From Perkinsus marinus ATCC 50983 (lineage: Eukaryota > Perkinsozoa > Perkinsida > Perkinsidae), in assembly GCF_000006405.1 (NCBI RefSeq), contig NW_003206658.1:771161-835160 (forward strand): DNA of 64,000 nucleotides. The letters run 5' to 3'. A model generated the notes under the pieces. That model was given only the letters and a program-made list of their open reading frames with translations. It had not been told where the DNA came from and searched no databases. Position numbers and translations under genes: made by a program. Of the stretch, positions 21,126 through 31,268 are shown piece by piece. Position 1 is the stretch's first letter. Each line of letters opens with the position of its first letter.

Positions 21126-21215
21126 AATCGCACGTTTGACGCATGCACACGTGGCAATCGCACGTTTGACGCATGCACACGTGGCAATCGCACGTTTGAC
21201 GCATGCACACGTGGC
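21126..21215 (+). repeat. Three tandem 30-bp repeats with CACGTG and GCATGC palindromes
   Basis: The unit (AATCGCACGTTTGACGCATG then CACACGTGGC) occurs three times, starting at 21126, 21156 and 21186, apparently identical. Each copy holds an E-box-like CACGTG and a GCATGC palindrome. It lies about 500 bp upstream of the LicD-like start. Confidence 0.9.
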
Positions 21216-21504
21216 TCGGGGTCGATGTACAGATAGCGAACAATCGATATAATACAGCTTAAAGACTGGCCAACGGGAACGGACAGATGCTTCTACTACA
21301 CCGTGATACGGTGACCGTGTGAGCCACTCTGGGGAAGAATACTATCAAGTTGGAGAAGATGTTGAGTGTTGAGGTTTTCGGGAGTTGGGAAGCAGGTGGA
21401 GCGAGTGGAGCATAAACTGTTACCTCTGGGCCTCTGCGTGCGTTTGGTCGAGCCGTCATCCGTTCGGAGCTTGCCACGATTATGCTGAATGAACACGGAT
21501 GACA

Positions 21505-21715
21505 TGTAGGGTCTCTTTCACTAACTGCTTACTTACCTTAAGACGGTATGAAACTTCAATACTAAGGTTAGATCGTTTCACTAAGACATGAGAAGGGTTA
21601 AGATTACTTAAGTTTCTCAGACTCACCCTTAAGGTAAGAAAGCTTAAGATCTAATGTTGGCTTTTTAAGATCGGTGAGTAAGGGAGTTAGTGGAACTAAC
21701 TTGGTTCGTTTCACT
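21505..21715. mobile_element. Foldback/MITE-like element
   Basis: The outer arms are imperfect inverted repeats (TTCACTAACTGCTTACTTACC against the complement of GGTGAGTAAGGGAGTTAGTG). Inner arms include CTTACCTTAAG near 21533 and its exact complement CTTAAGGTAAG near 21630. CTTAAG-type motifs recur throughout. There is no coding frame. The structure fits a small non-autonomous DNA element; target-site duplications were not resolved. Confidence 0.45.
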
Positions 21716-22078
21716 AATCCACGTTCTTAATGACGTACTCAAGATACCGGTAAACCTCGAGCTGCGGCCCTCGACTGTCTTGTCCCGGCCTCAACTCGTG
21801 GAGTTGACTCAAAACTCACGTTAAATTGACGTAAATACGCTCCGCCCAAATCAGTAAGCGCGTGCCTCAATCCCCGTGAGTACGGTTCCCGGAGAATGAA
21901 GTTCCACATCTATTTTCCTCGACTTGTGCTCTTTCCAAGTTTGCTCTTGGTTCAAATTTCTCAGGGGAACAATTGATGCTCAGAACAATTCTGACGCAGA
22001 CACAGATGGACGAGCTTTTTATAAAGCTCAACGCTCGTCCGTGTCGAGCGTCAAACAGTTTAACTCATATTTTTGAGT

Positions 22079-22150
22079 GTCGCTAAGATCTAGTGGTTAG
22101 GACGTCACGTTGGGGCCGTGACAACCCCGGTTCATATCTGGGTAGTGACT
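22079..22150 (+). tRNA. tRNA-like gene, anticodon GGG (Pro) on a His-like scaffold; possible pseudogene
   Basis: Acceptor GTCGCTA/TAGTGAC pairs over seven positions (one G-U). The D arm is TCTAGTGGTTAGGA, the anticodon stem TCACG/CGTGA holds the loop TTGGGGC, and the T stem is CCCGG/CTGGG. Positions 34-36 read GGG. The loop and 3' part closely resemble eukaryotic tRNA-His (TTGTGGC loop), so one base change could have altered GTG to GGG. T-loop position 58, normally A, is T, which weakens the case for function. A TTTT run follows about 16 bases downstream. Confidence 0.55.
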
Positions 22151-22876
22151 ATTCATTTGCAAGTCTTTTCGGCGAGCTACACGAACCTTTGATATTATTT
22201 CGTACCTATCATGACGAGTTGTTGAAACCGGTTAAGTCTTTTCCTCTTGGCGCCAATGTCACTGAGCGAGGGATAAGCATCGAATGAATAGCATGTGGTA
22301 GGTATTACGACGCAAATTCTTGAGAACTCGCTTAGTTCTCACTTAAGATTTTACTTATTCTCTTTCTTGAGGTTAGTTCCCTCACACTTGAGGCTGAGGG
22401 ACGAGTGAAACGTACTCAGTGCAGGTTTGGCCCACAGTGGATCCTCGAATGCGTCGCTGGCAGCGGTGAGGCCTAACCTGGCAAAGCTTCTCCTTGCATC
22501 CAAGATAGACGGAAGTGAGTCTTGCAATGAAGCGCAATCAGTCAGTAAGTGCTAAAGGGCGGCAGTTAACAACGTGAAGGGGAAGACTGGTCGTGCCATT
22601 TTGGCTCGCCTGACCCCATGGCATATATTAGCCAGGCAACTATATTCGCCATCCTCTACTGTGGGCGAAAGGCGTCGGGTATCAAATTAATGACTAACCT
22701 CTTTGAATGAGGTTGGTTAACCTCTGCTTCGTTTCGTCATATAAGGGTCTACAGGGTCGGGCTTATTGAGCGGGTGCTGCTTATGGCTTCTCCGTTTTGC
22801 TTGTCTCGCTGCCGGCATTGCGTCGCTCCCAATGTCCACAGTGAATACCTTCTACGTAGGGTCATCAACGTCAGCT
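22151..22876. other. Spacer without supported gene
   Basis: Only short frames and no clear repeat. The GATC/GAGG-rich composition is not informative. Confidence 0.4.
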
Positions 22877-23518
22877 CTAACTCCGAAAAATAACGACTGT
22901 CGGCGATTCTAATTGGGTAGCCCAATTTGGGTTGGTGCATGAATCCAATGATGCAGTGCAAGGGGTTAATAATGTATGAGGGGTCTTCACTTCGTCAACA
23001 GGTGCCTCGGAGATATGCTGATATNNNNNNNNNNNNNNNNNNNNNNNNNNNNNNNNNNNNNNNNNNNNNNNNNNNNNNNNNNNNNNNNNNNNNNNNNNNN
23101 NNNNNNNNNNNNNNNNNNNNNNNNCGCATACATGCATACGCATTCTTAAGCTGCGGGGGTAGGGTAGAAGGACCAGTATCTCTCTAAGAAAGACTTTCTT
23201 GGGCTGATCTTTAGGATGTTCAGCAGTAGTGTGCTGATAGCGACATCGCTCGCCGAGGACACATCGCCCAGCTTGATAATTTTGACATAAGATGCTTGCC
23301 TGGGACTGGGATGAGATTTTCTTCCGCATAAACTGATGAAATGATGAGCTCGCCTCGATAGCGAGGATACCGATGGAAACGAAGGCCAGCGGCAGCAGAT
23401 AAAATAAAGGGGACATACGAAGATGTGATAAATACTTACACATTATCTCTCCACATCGCAGTCTAGTGTAGGCAATAGCTTCCCTAGACCAGTGGGTAGA
23501 GTGTATTGCACGGAACAT
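22877..23518 (-). pseudogene. Chimera of duplicated LicD-gene 5' end and CCCH-finger sequence
   Basis: The minus-strand reading starts with a signal-peptide-like MSPLFYLLPLAFVSIGILA. At the DNA level (23300-23400) it matches the 5' end of the LicD-like gene at 20521-20620, with small deletions. The frame then changes character into a CCCH finger CQNYQAGRCVLGERCRYQH with a Lys/Pro-rich tail, like the damaged finger near 5.8 kb. The assembly gap interrupts it after that. This looks like a partial gene duplicate joined to mobile-element sequence. Confidence 0.45.
23025..23124. other. Assembly gap (100 N)
   Basis: Exactly 100 N bases, the usual placeholder for a gap of unknown size. Nothing can be inferred across it. 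Confidence 0.99.
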
Positions 23519-23718
23519 AGGGAGGAGTCCCGATCGCCAAGTGAGGGTGCGGACGGAGGTGTCACCAGATTAACTCTCGAGTTACAGTAGAGCTGTTGAG
23601 ATGATTGTGGAGATGTGTATATGGTCGAAGTGGTAGACATGACCCCTATCAAGTATGGTCACAATGGATGGCAAATCAGCATGATGATGGCGGATGGAAA
23701 ACTCCCGATGTGAAAAAC

Positions 23719-23789
23719 TGCGCCCGCCGGGAGTCGAACCCGGGACACAAGCATGGGAAGCTTGTATGATACCGTTACACTACGAGCGC
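23719..23789 (-). tRNA. tRNA-Gly(CCC), solitary copy with terminator
   Basis: Cloverleaf as in the 3.6-4.8 kb array: anticodon loop TTCCCAT, T arm CCGGG/CCCGG, discriminator A. The acceptor is GCGCTCG/CGGGCGC (one U-G pair). Directly after the 3' end the transcribed strand reads GTTTTTC, a standard RNA polymerase III terminator that the array copies lack. The flanks do not resemble the array spacer, so this is probably the regular functional gene. Confidence 0.93.
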
Positions 23790-24742
23790 CGATGAAAATC
23801 TGATCAACTTCGACTCCACCTCGCAGAAATCAGTGGCCGACATAGTTAACTTAACTACAACTCGATTTCCGACGTCATCCGAAGCGGCACTCAGGGGTCG
23901 TTCAATAAACCGATTTCGAAACTCAGAATCGATTCAAAGGACGCTTTTTACACGTATAATACGATGCTAGAATCGCTTCTGAATTCCAGAATTGTTTCAA
24001 TGAACATGGGGTCAACATCCGCATGCGTCAGCGACACTAACGAGGTAACTGTCCCTCGCCATAAACCCGTGGGTCAAATCTGGCTCCAGTGTGACTCTGT
24101 CGAATAACTACTGCTAGAGTTGACCCTAGCCTCTTTGCGAGCTTTCTCATCTCTCCAACGAGTAAACATGTAACAGGTTACCTGCGACCTGCACACTCGA
24201 GCTCACGACACATACATATGAAGAGTTTGTATTTGGTTTCATTGATGATTATCGCTGGAGCTTCCGCGATAATGATGATATTGATGATGATTATCGCGAT
24301 CGCTGGTTCGAAAAAAGATCCGGAAAATCACTGGTAGCTTCTCATACGATGGGTGGAGATTGTTCGAGTTTCATCGTCCAAGATATCTACACTATCAGCG
24401 TCTGTCTCAGAGCACTCGGGCAGTTGAGTCGCGGGAGCGAAATTCACGAGTTCGGTGTCGAAAAATAGTGCATCTTGCAGGCTCTAACTTGAAGCTTATT
24501 TGCATGCACAATACCATCATCAATTTTTCATTAGACACCGGCAAATGTGGGTGCGACGCCCCCCAGCTACGACACTTGAATGCACGCGATTGGATGACAT
24601 GAGCGCGAATAGACACCGAGGTGGTCGTCTACAATATACTACTATACCACCTGGCTCAATGGTGCTTACTGGCGAATACCCAGTGTTGGTAAATTCAAAT
24701 ACGCAAGACCAATACCCAGGTGAAGGAATGAACCGTATTTGT
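23790..24742. other. Intergenic region
   Basis: No gene supported. A small inverted repeat (ATTATCGC...GCGATAAT) lies near 24248-24275 among GATGAT-rich sequence. Confidence 0.45.
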
Positions 24743-26227
24743 CTATTGACAATTATGTTCAAAAATGGCAAGTCTTCTCCATGCTGGCCAAGCCGGATCC
24801 CTAAGCCTGGGGAGAATGTTGAGCATCTTAAGAGCTAGACTGCCGGGGCCCTCCGCAGTCACCGATGCCTCTTGAGCAGCTAAGGACCATCCCGCGCAAG
24901 CCGCTACGGCAGCATCGAGTGGGTTCTTGGCAACAGCGCAGAAGGAGGTCATGAGGGCACTGAGAGTACAGCCAGTAGCCGTAACAGTGGGGAGCATTGG
25001 AACATCATGGCAGATCTCAATAACTCTTTTGCCATCCGTGACGAAGTCCGTCGCACCAGAGATGCACACGACCGTGCCAAACTTCCTGGCAATATGTTTA
25101 GCGGCTTCCAACGCTGCATCGCTGCCTATCGTCGAATCAACACCCTTCACTGCACCAGTCTCCCCAGCCAGAGCCAGGATCTCCCCACCATTCCCTCTCA
25201 GCACAGTGGGCTTGTAAGCAAGCAGTTCGGTAGCGACACCCGTCCTGAATGCTGTTGCTCCAGCAGCGACTGGGTCCAATACCCACGGCTTGCCGATCTC
25301 CATGGCCTTCTTCGCACAAAGCCTCATCGACTCTACCCAGTTGCTTGACAGAGTGCCGATATTAACGTTAAGGGCAGCGGCCATTTCCAAGAACTGGGGA
25401 GCTTCCTCCTCAGCATGAACCATGGCTGGGGAGGCACCCGCAGCCAAGAGGGAATTCGCCGTGAAGTTCATCGAGACGTAGTTGGTGATACATTGAGTGA
25501 GAGGGTTAACCTTGCCCAACTGTCCCCACAGGCTTGTCACCATATCATTGTTGTAGCGCTTATGGGTGCTCAGCTTCGACCTTATCTCCATGCCAGAACA
25601 ATATGATTTGAGAAACTTCCTAGCGCGTGACTCGGGCGATTCCCAAGAGTCGAAGATTTGGCTCACAGCGCATACACCATCGGCGCCTCTCTGTACACAG
25701 TCTATTGCTGTGACAGGGCTAATGCCTCCGATCGCCACTATAGGCAGAGTCTTCCCAGTCGTCTTCAATGCTTCCTTGAGGACGTCTATCTGATCTAATC
25801 CCTTAGGAACTGCCCCAGGCTTGGTAACCGTTGGATAGACAGCACCAGTGGCAATGTAATCAGCACCATCCTCAATGGCAGCGATAGCATCTACTCGACG
25901 GCCATAGGTTGATACTCCGAGGATCTTATTAGGACCAATGATGGAACGGGCATCCTTCACAGTCATGTCCGTGTCACCAACATGAACACCATCAGCACCA
26001 CTAGCCATACAGACATCAACTCGATCGTCAATGATGAGCGGGACATGCCGGGGCATAAGCCTCTTAGTCTCCTTCGCCATCCTCACGTAATCACCAGTAC
26101 TCACGTCTTTCAACCGCAACTGGACACATGTAGCGCCACCAGCGACAGCAGAGGCCACCATTCGAGGAAGTTCCAGGCTAAATTTGCCATTGGTACATGC
26201 GTACACCTTATACAACTCCGATGACAT
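24743..26227 (-). CDS. Bifunctional thiamine-phosphate synthase / hydroxyethylthiazole kinase (ThiE-ThiM)
   Basis: An intronless 494-residue protein. Residues about 1-205 are ThiE: TCVQLRLKD (pyrophosphate-binding Q-x-R-x-K), IIDDRVDVCMASGADGVHVG, GADYIATGAVYPTVTK, VAIGGISPVTA and GADGVCAVSQI, all in family order. Residues about 225-485 are ThiM: LTQCITNYVSMNFTANSLLA, GASPAMVHAEEEA, LDPVAAGATAFRT and TATGCTLSALMTSF with the catalytic Cys. ThiM phosphorylates the thiazole alcohol, and ThiE joins it to hydroxymethylpyrimidine diphosphate to give thiamine phosphate. The domain order matches yeast Thi6. It lies 98 bp downstream of TenA-ThiD on the same strand. All key motifs are intact. Confidence 0.95.
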   Translation of the reverse strand: MSSELYKVYACTNGKFSLELPRMVASAVAGGATCVQLRLKDVSTGDYVRMAKETKRLMPRHVPLIIDDRVDVCMASGADGVHVGDTDMTVKDARSIIGPNKILGVSTYGRRVDAIAAIEDGADYIATGAVYPTVTKPGAVPKGLDQIDVLKEALKTTGKTLPIVAIGGISPVTAIDCVQRGADGVCAVSQIFDSWESPESRARKFLKSYCSGMEIRSKLSTHKRYNNDMVTSLWGQLGKVNPLTQCITNYVSMNFTANSLLAAGASPAMVHAEEEAPQFLEMAAALNVNIGTLSSNWVESMRLCAKKAMEIGKPWVLDPVAAGATAFRTGVATELLAYKPTVLRGNGGEILALAGETGAVKGVDSTIGSDAALEAAKHIARKFGTVVCISGATDFVTDGKRVIEICHDVPMLPTVTATGCTLSALMTSFCAVAKNPLDAAVAACAGWSLAAQEASVTAEGPGSLALKMLNILPRLRDPAWPAWRRLAIFEHNCQ

Positions 26228-26325
26228 ACCAAAAAAGGCACAACTCTTGTCAGATTCCCCATAGTGAACCCATCAACACTCAACACTAATGATAGCAGAT
26301 AAATCAAGGGTCAATCAAGGACCTC

Positions 26326-27858
26326 CTAGACATAGTTAGCCCAAACACTGTTAGCAGAGTGGACCAGGGGTCTATTAGTTCCCTGCCCTAGTGGAACCCC
26401 ACATGAGCGAACTATAACCTCATGGAGATATCCAATAGCCCTCTCAACAGCCACAGGAACGGGATACCCACGCGCCATGAAGGCCGATATAGCACTAGCA
26501 AGAGTGCATCCAGTACCATGTGTGTTGATAGTGGCGATCCTCCTGTTGGTGAACTCATAGAACTCATCTTTCTCACGATCATAGAGTACATCCCTGCAGG
26601 CCTTGGGATCAGTCTCATCGTGGCCACCCTTGAGCAGAACATATTTCGACCCATACTGTGCCAAGGCCTGTGCAGCTGCTCTGGCCTCGTATACTCCACT
26701 GATCTCCTTCCTACCCAGGATACGCTCAGCCTCGACAACATTCGGGGTGATTATTGTGGCGCGCGGGAAAATCCGTTCCTTATACATGGCCAATACATCC
26801 TCAGCATTCTTCTGAGCGACGAGATCGTCTCCACTAGTAGCCACTAGAACGGGATCTACAACCATCGGCAGCTCTGCTAGCTTCTCACCAACTATCTCAA
26901 GCTGTCTAGCAGTCGGCACCAAACCTAACTTCACAACAGACACCTCGAAATCGCTGGTAACAGAGTTCATTTGGGCAGCGAAGATATCCTCATTTACGAC
27001 TTGTATTTGCTGGACGCCTTTTGTATTCTGAGCCGTTATTGATGTCAACGCAGAGGTAGAGTACACTCCCAGTGCCTCCAAGGTCTTCAAATCGGCCTGA
27101 TGGCCAGCACCACCACCCGAGTCGCTGCCACTGACTATCAATACCGTAGGGATCTTCATCGTCCCTTCACTGGGTCGACCCAAACAACCACCAAATGAAT
27201 CGAAGAAGTCGTACTCGAGCTCCATAGCTCGCCTATAAGCTTGAGCGACCTCGCCAAACTCCCCCGGTCGGATCTGTTTGTCAAGTAGTGACTCCAATAT
27301 CTTCGCTGAGGTGTTGATAGGCTCATCAGAGTAACTGAGGAGCCATCTACGAAAAGGATGGTCCTCAGATATTTCCTTGCCCATAGTGAGCTCCTTGCCA
27401 ATCCAAGCATACAGCCTAGCACAGGGTATCACTGCAGCTATCACAACTGAGGGTCCGAGATCAGCAGCCTGACCAATGGCCAGAAGGAAATCAACATACT
27501 TGCGACAGGCAGCCTCCGGACCAGTGGCGTCAGGATTATCGATGTAGTGCTGATGACAAGCCTTCAATTCATCACCAACACCGTCAAGCAACGCCAACAA
27601 GTCCCCTCCAGTAGCCGTAACATCGCTCTTAGCAATACAGTAGGATAGGGTACGAATGTAGCCATTCAAGTAGAGTGTATCTTGGGCCATATAAGTCTGG
27701 AAGGCTGCAGAGTCAAGAGTACCGTCACCTAGGCCTTGGACAAAGGGGTGATGGAGGCTCATACGAGCAAGGTCCTGGTTCTCCTTCCAGAGACGTTCAC
27801 TAACCCCACCAGGAACAGGCTCTTGGTAGAAATCACGCATTAGGTTAATAATAAACAA
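26326..27858 (-). CDS. Bifunctional thiaminase II / hydroxymethylpyrimidine (phosphate) kinase (TenA-ThiD)
   Basis: An intronless 510-residue protein. Residues about 10-225 are TenA: HHPFVQGLGDGTLDSAAFQT, YMAQDTLYLNGYIR, CRKYVDFLLAIGQ and a C-terminal YDFFDSF helix with the Glu-bearing segment before it. Residues about 230-500 are ThiD: VLIVSGSDSGGGAGHQADLK, MVVDPVLVATSGD, ITPNVVEAERIL, VLLKGGHDE and INTHGTGCTLASAISAFM with the catalytic Cys. TenA recovers the pyrimidine from degraded thiamine and ThiD phosphorylates it twice. Yeast Thi20/21 fuse the same domains in the opposite order. Starts at residue 1 or Met7 are both possible. With the neighbouring ThiE-ThiM it covers pyrimidine and thiazole salvage. 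Confidence 0.95.
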   Translation of the reverse strand: MFIINLMRDFYQEPVPGGVSERLWKENQDLARMSLHHPFVQGLGDGTLDSAAFQTYMAQDTLYLNGYIRTLSYCIAKSDVTATGGDLLALLDGVGDELKACHQHYIDNPDATGPEAACRKYVDFLLAIGQAADLGPSVVIAAVIPCARLYAWIGKELTMGKEISEDHPFRRWLLSYSDEPINTSAKILESLLDKQIRPGEFGEVAQAYRRAMELEYDFFDSFGGCLGRPSEGTMKIPTVLIVSGSDSGGGAGHQADLKTLEALGVYSTSALTSITAQNTKGVQQIQVVNEDIFAAQMNSVTSDFEVSVVKLGLVPTARQLEIVGEKLAELPMVVDPVLVATSGDDLVAQKNAEDVLAMYKERIFPRATIITPNVVEAERILGRKEISGVYEARAAAQALAQYGSKYVLLKGGHDETDPKACRDVLYDREKDEFYEFTNRRIATINTHGTGCTLASAISAFMARGYPVPVAVERAIGYLHEVIVRSCGVPLGQGTNRPLVHSANSVWANYV

Positions 27859-28017
27859 CTACAATCTCGGATCGATACACGGCAGCACCTCCCTAATGTC
27901 AACACACCAACACTGATGGCTTCTCCAACAAAAACGACGAAAACAACAAACACTCACAATTGGTAACTTTTCATAACAAAAACTGATGATTTGATTTCTT
28001 CTCATGACCGCACGCCA

Positions 28018-29686
28018 TTAAACAACCTTGGCCTCGTTCTTCAGCTTGTCGACAAGTTCATCGACATTGTTGAGTATCACACCAGCCTTGCGTGCCGGTG
28101 GCTCTTCCACTGACGTGACCTGCACTATCAACGTCGAAGTGAACATGAGCGAACTAAAACTCTACTATGGAACCCTTCACACTGCAAGTGGGAAAGCATT
28201 GTTACCTGTAGGGTGGACAGGAGATCCACACCCAAGGTCTCCACAGGTATCACTTCGATGGGCTTCTTCTTGGCCTTCATCAAATTCGGCAAAGTAGCGT
28301 ATCTATTCGAAATGTTGACGACTACGAGCACTAAGATACCTCTAGGCCAGAAATTCCATACATCCACTGAGCAAAGATTCCCAGGAGTCCAGGAGACAGC
28401 GCACACAAAACCACCGGGTGCACTCTACATCGTGTTATGTCCCGACAGAGGGCCAACCACAACATCCCTATCACGTTGAGTATGCCTCACTCAACAACAC
28501 CCATCGGATATTGAAGGGATAGGGACAAGGGCTCCAGAAACCCATTCAGATTTGAGAGATAACGTCCCTAGAGTTTGGTAAAAATGAGGAAAAGGTTCCT
28601 AATGTGATATTTACACGGCAAACTGATTGAAGAATGTGTTCCTGGACATGTGGAAGATTCAAAACGAGTTCTCCCCAGTAACATTATAGGTTTCCGGATG
28701 ATTCCCTGAAGGGTTCACCTTGGAGTGTTGAGTCTGAGGTCAGCCGACATGACCGCAGGCAGAGGTAAATGCACCTGATGGGATAACTCGTGGATGGAGT
28801 ACTTGAAGTCAGCAGCAGCAGCTTACCGTTTGAATTCCAGTATCAACCTCCCGATCAACTGTCAATTCTGTGTTGTCATCAGATACGACAATCTAACGAC
28901 ATGAGTATGATAATTATCTCATACCACACCTTCGTCACTTTGCTAGCACATGTAGCTTGTGGCCAACCTAGCATGCCAGCCAATAGCTGACTAGTCTGTC
29001 CCATATCACCATCTATGGCCTGTTTACCCATTAATACCAATAACGGATCCTGATCAGCACGATAATTTCTCAAAGCACCATCTCCGCACATAGCAGTATA
29101 GTGGATGGAGACGAATGATCATCGCTACTGATGATCATCCATTACCTCCCTCTCAACAATCTTCTTTATCAACTTAGCAACCATCAAAGGTGGAAGCTCC
29201 TGGTCAGTCCGCAGATGAGTCTGGAGATGGATCTGACACAGAACCCGTTATCATTTTCCCGCACAAGTTCGACCCCCACCACCCACCGCCCGGTCACATC
29301 CCATGGCCAACACTTGACGAAGCTGCTCAGTAACCCTGACAGTACAAGTACCTCCCAATGAGTCCTCAAGTCCTCCTACTTGTCGGGACCAGCACAGACA
29401 GCGACAACTTCAGATAGGCGACCGGCCTCCTTCATCCGTAGGGCTTCCTGAGGCAGCAATTGAGCATATCTTCCTCCTCATCAACACCAAGGTCAAATTC
29501 CCTATTACCTCCACAGCGATTTCACAGAAAGGATTAACACTGTGTTTGACATTAGCGATATCAACACCAGCCTTACTAGCCATAACCTGACCGCACCTCT
29601 CCACAATCACTTCCCAACAACATACCCACTCTAACTTTAACTGCATAATCAACAACTCGTTTTATGCACACCAATGCTTTTGACAT
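28018..29686 (-). CDS. ETFB: Electron transfer flavoprotein beta subunit
   Basis: A multi-exon gene. Exon 1 starts at ATG 29686 with [24 protein letters not shown] intron leads to [20 protein letters not shown] and EIAVE, aligned without gap to the animal protein. Further exons give [18 protein letters not shown] with [17 protein letters not shown], then [19 protein letters not shown] and GVDLLSTLQ, and the last exon [19 protein letters not shown] with NEAKVV and a TAA at 28018. ETF-beta binds AMP and, with ETF-alpha, carries electrons from matrix acyl-CoA dehydrogenases to ETF-ubiquinone oxidoreductase. The middle exon around 29184-29369 is less clear in my reading. It is 131 bp downstream of TRM6 on the same strand. 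Confidence 0.92.
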
Positions 29687-29816
29687 CAGGAAGGGAGATA
29701 TAAACGAAAAACACTGAGGAGGTGGTACCCTTGGCAGAAGTCAAAGACCCAGATAAGGTTCATATCGAAACGTTGGTCTGAACATCACATACTGGTGGGA
29801 ATACTACTACTAATAA

Positions 29817-31264
29817 TCAGGCATCAATTTTGGCTTTCTTAGTTTCCCCTTCTTCCTCCTCGTCCTCCTTCTCTTCTCCTGCTTCTGGAGTTACCATATC
29901 CTCTTTAGTGACCACTTTGGTTGCTGTTAGGATGAACCCTTGGGCCGAGTTGGTAGCCGACTGCATTATCTAAGCAGTAGGAGAATATTATATAACATCC
30001 CAAGGGATCAACAGTGGCCAACACGAAGAGGAGATGACCATGACCGTGATGATAGTATCCACAAGAAAGATATGTATGATTCTATCAACCTATAATGACG
30101 AATACTCTCCAGCGGCGCTCACCGGATGAGTCCTATTAGGCAGAACCTGATGTTCCCTGAGTATAGGTTCTGCCAAAGTAACATTGATCCATCCTGGGGC
30201 CTTGATGAGACGTCGCTGTAGTTGTTGGACTAGATCCATGTGACGAGCCAATACCACTAGGGTGCCACAGTAGGGGGTTATTTCTAACATTAAAAATACG
30301 ATAAGCAAGGATAGTACCCGAGACCTCCTGTATGGAAACCTAGCATCCCAACCTACGTTCCATAACGACTGATACAACTTCGAAGAACTCCTTCGTGGTA
30401 CCAGAGATCGCCAGATCCATCCAAACAACTATACCACCCTCAGGATTGAGCACTGGATTTCCCACAACCTACCACAACAATAAGCCTCAACAGAATGGTA
30501 GTACCCCCAGGATTAGAACCCAGGATATACCCTACCGATCGTTTAGTTGAATGCTTATGATAATGTCGAAGTCCATCACTGCCCACTTCGTCATCTTGCT
30601 TGCCCTCTTCCTCTTCCTTCTCATCACCCTCTACCAGTTGAGTCTTCGACAATAACGCCCCTACGACCTCCCCTGGGATGCCCAACTCCGTGACAGCCGC
30701 ATCCGGAGTCGTACCTAACCACGACCGCGCGCCCCGGAATAAAAACCCTCCAACTAGTTGCTAATTCTAATGAAATCGCACGACAGAATTTCCCCATCCT
30801 TAGCCCGACTCTGTTACCTCGCCCTCTCGCAAGGCGTTCAACTTTTTGACCCCGCTGTAGCGCTGCTGCTGTTACCAAACCACCACAGCTATCATCCCAT
30901 ACAACAAGAGAACTACAGTGGGATGTATGACGTAGGATAGAGCCCACTAGGTCGAACCTGAACTCACAAAGGAGTGGTATGAGAATTTGGGGAATATAAA
31001 TCACCTCGGTCCGTTGGCCGCCCCTGGTGCGTAGTGACAGTAATTGAATAAATTCAATGGCAGTAGTGTGACTTCTCTCAAATACTTCTTTTGCTTCTTA
31101 CGCAGATATTTCTCTTGGGAGAATCTGATAGGAAAAATGTAAATTCGACGTCTCTTAACACGATTTAACACCACAACACCGCTGCTATCTATACACTCGA
31201 TATAAATGTATCTACCGCATTCCAACCTCACAATCGGAGAAATCGGATCCGGAAAACTGTCCAC
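29817..31264 (-). CDS. TRM6: tRNA (adenine58-N1) methyltransferase non-catalytic subunit TRM6/Gcd10
   Basis: Exons in order show FSQEKYLRKKQKKYLREVTL (the family's Q-[ED]-KY-x-[RK]-K-K-x-KKY motif), then SLVVWDDSCGGLVTAAALQR (remnant Rossmann loop of this inactive paralogue), ELGIPGEVVGALLSK with an acidic insertion, and TLVVLARHMDLVQQLQRRL. Then come WINVTLAEPILREHQVLPNR-THP and a last exon SATNSAQGFILTATKVV with an acidic tail, stopping at 29817. TRM6 pairs with TRM61 in the nucleus to methylate A58 of tRNAs. The 5' end is unsure: the frame is open to 31264 but no ATG is evident. One intron begins with a tRNA-T-arm-like hairpin (near 30495-30540). Confidence 0.85.
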
Positions 31265-31268
31265 CTGC

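Noticed and set aside
24360-24838. Overlapping frames on both strands upstream of the 24.8-kb boundary
   Set aside because: No motif, no splice-consistent structure, and they overlap the end of the ThiE-ThiM gene.
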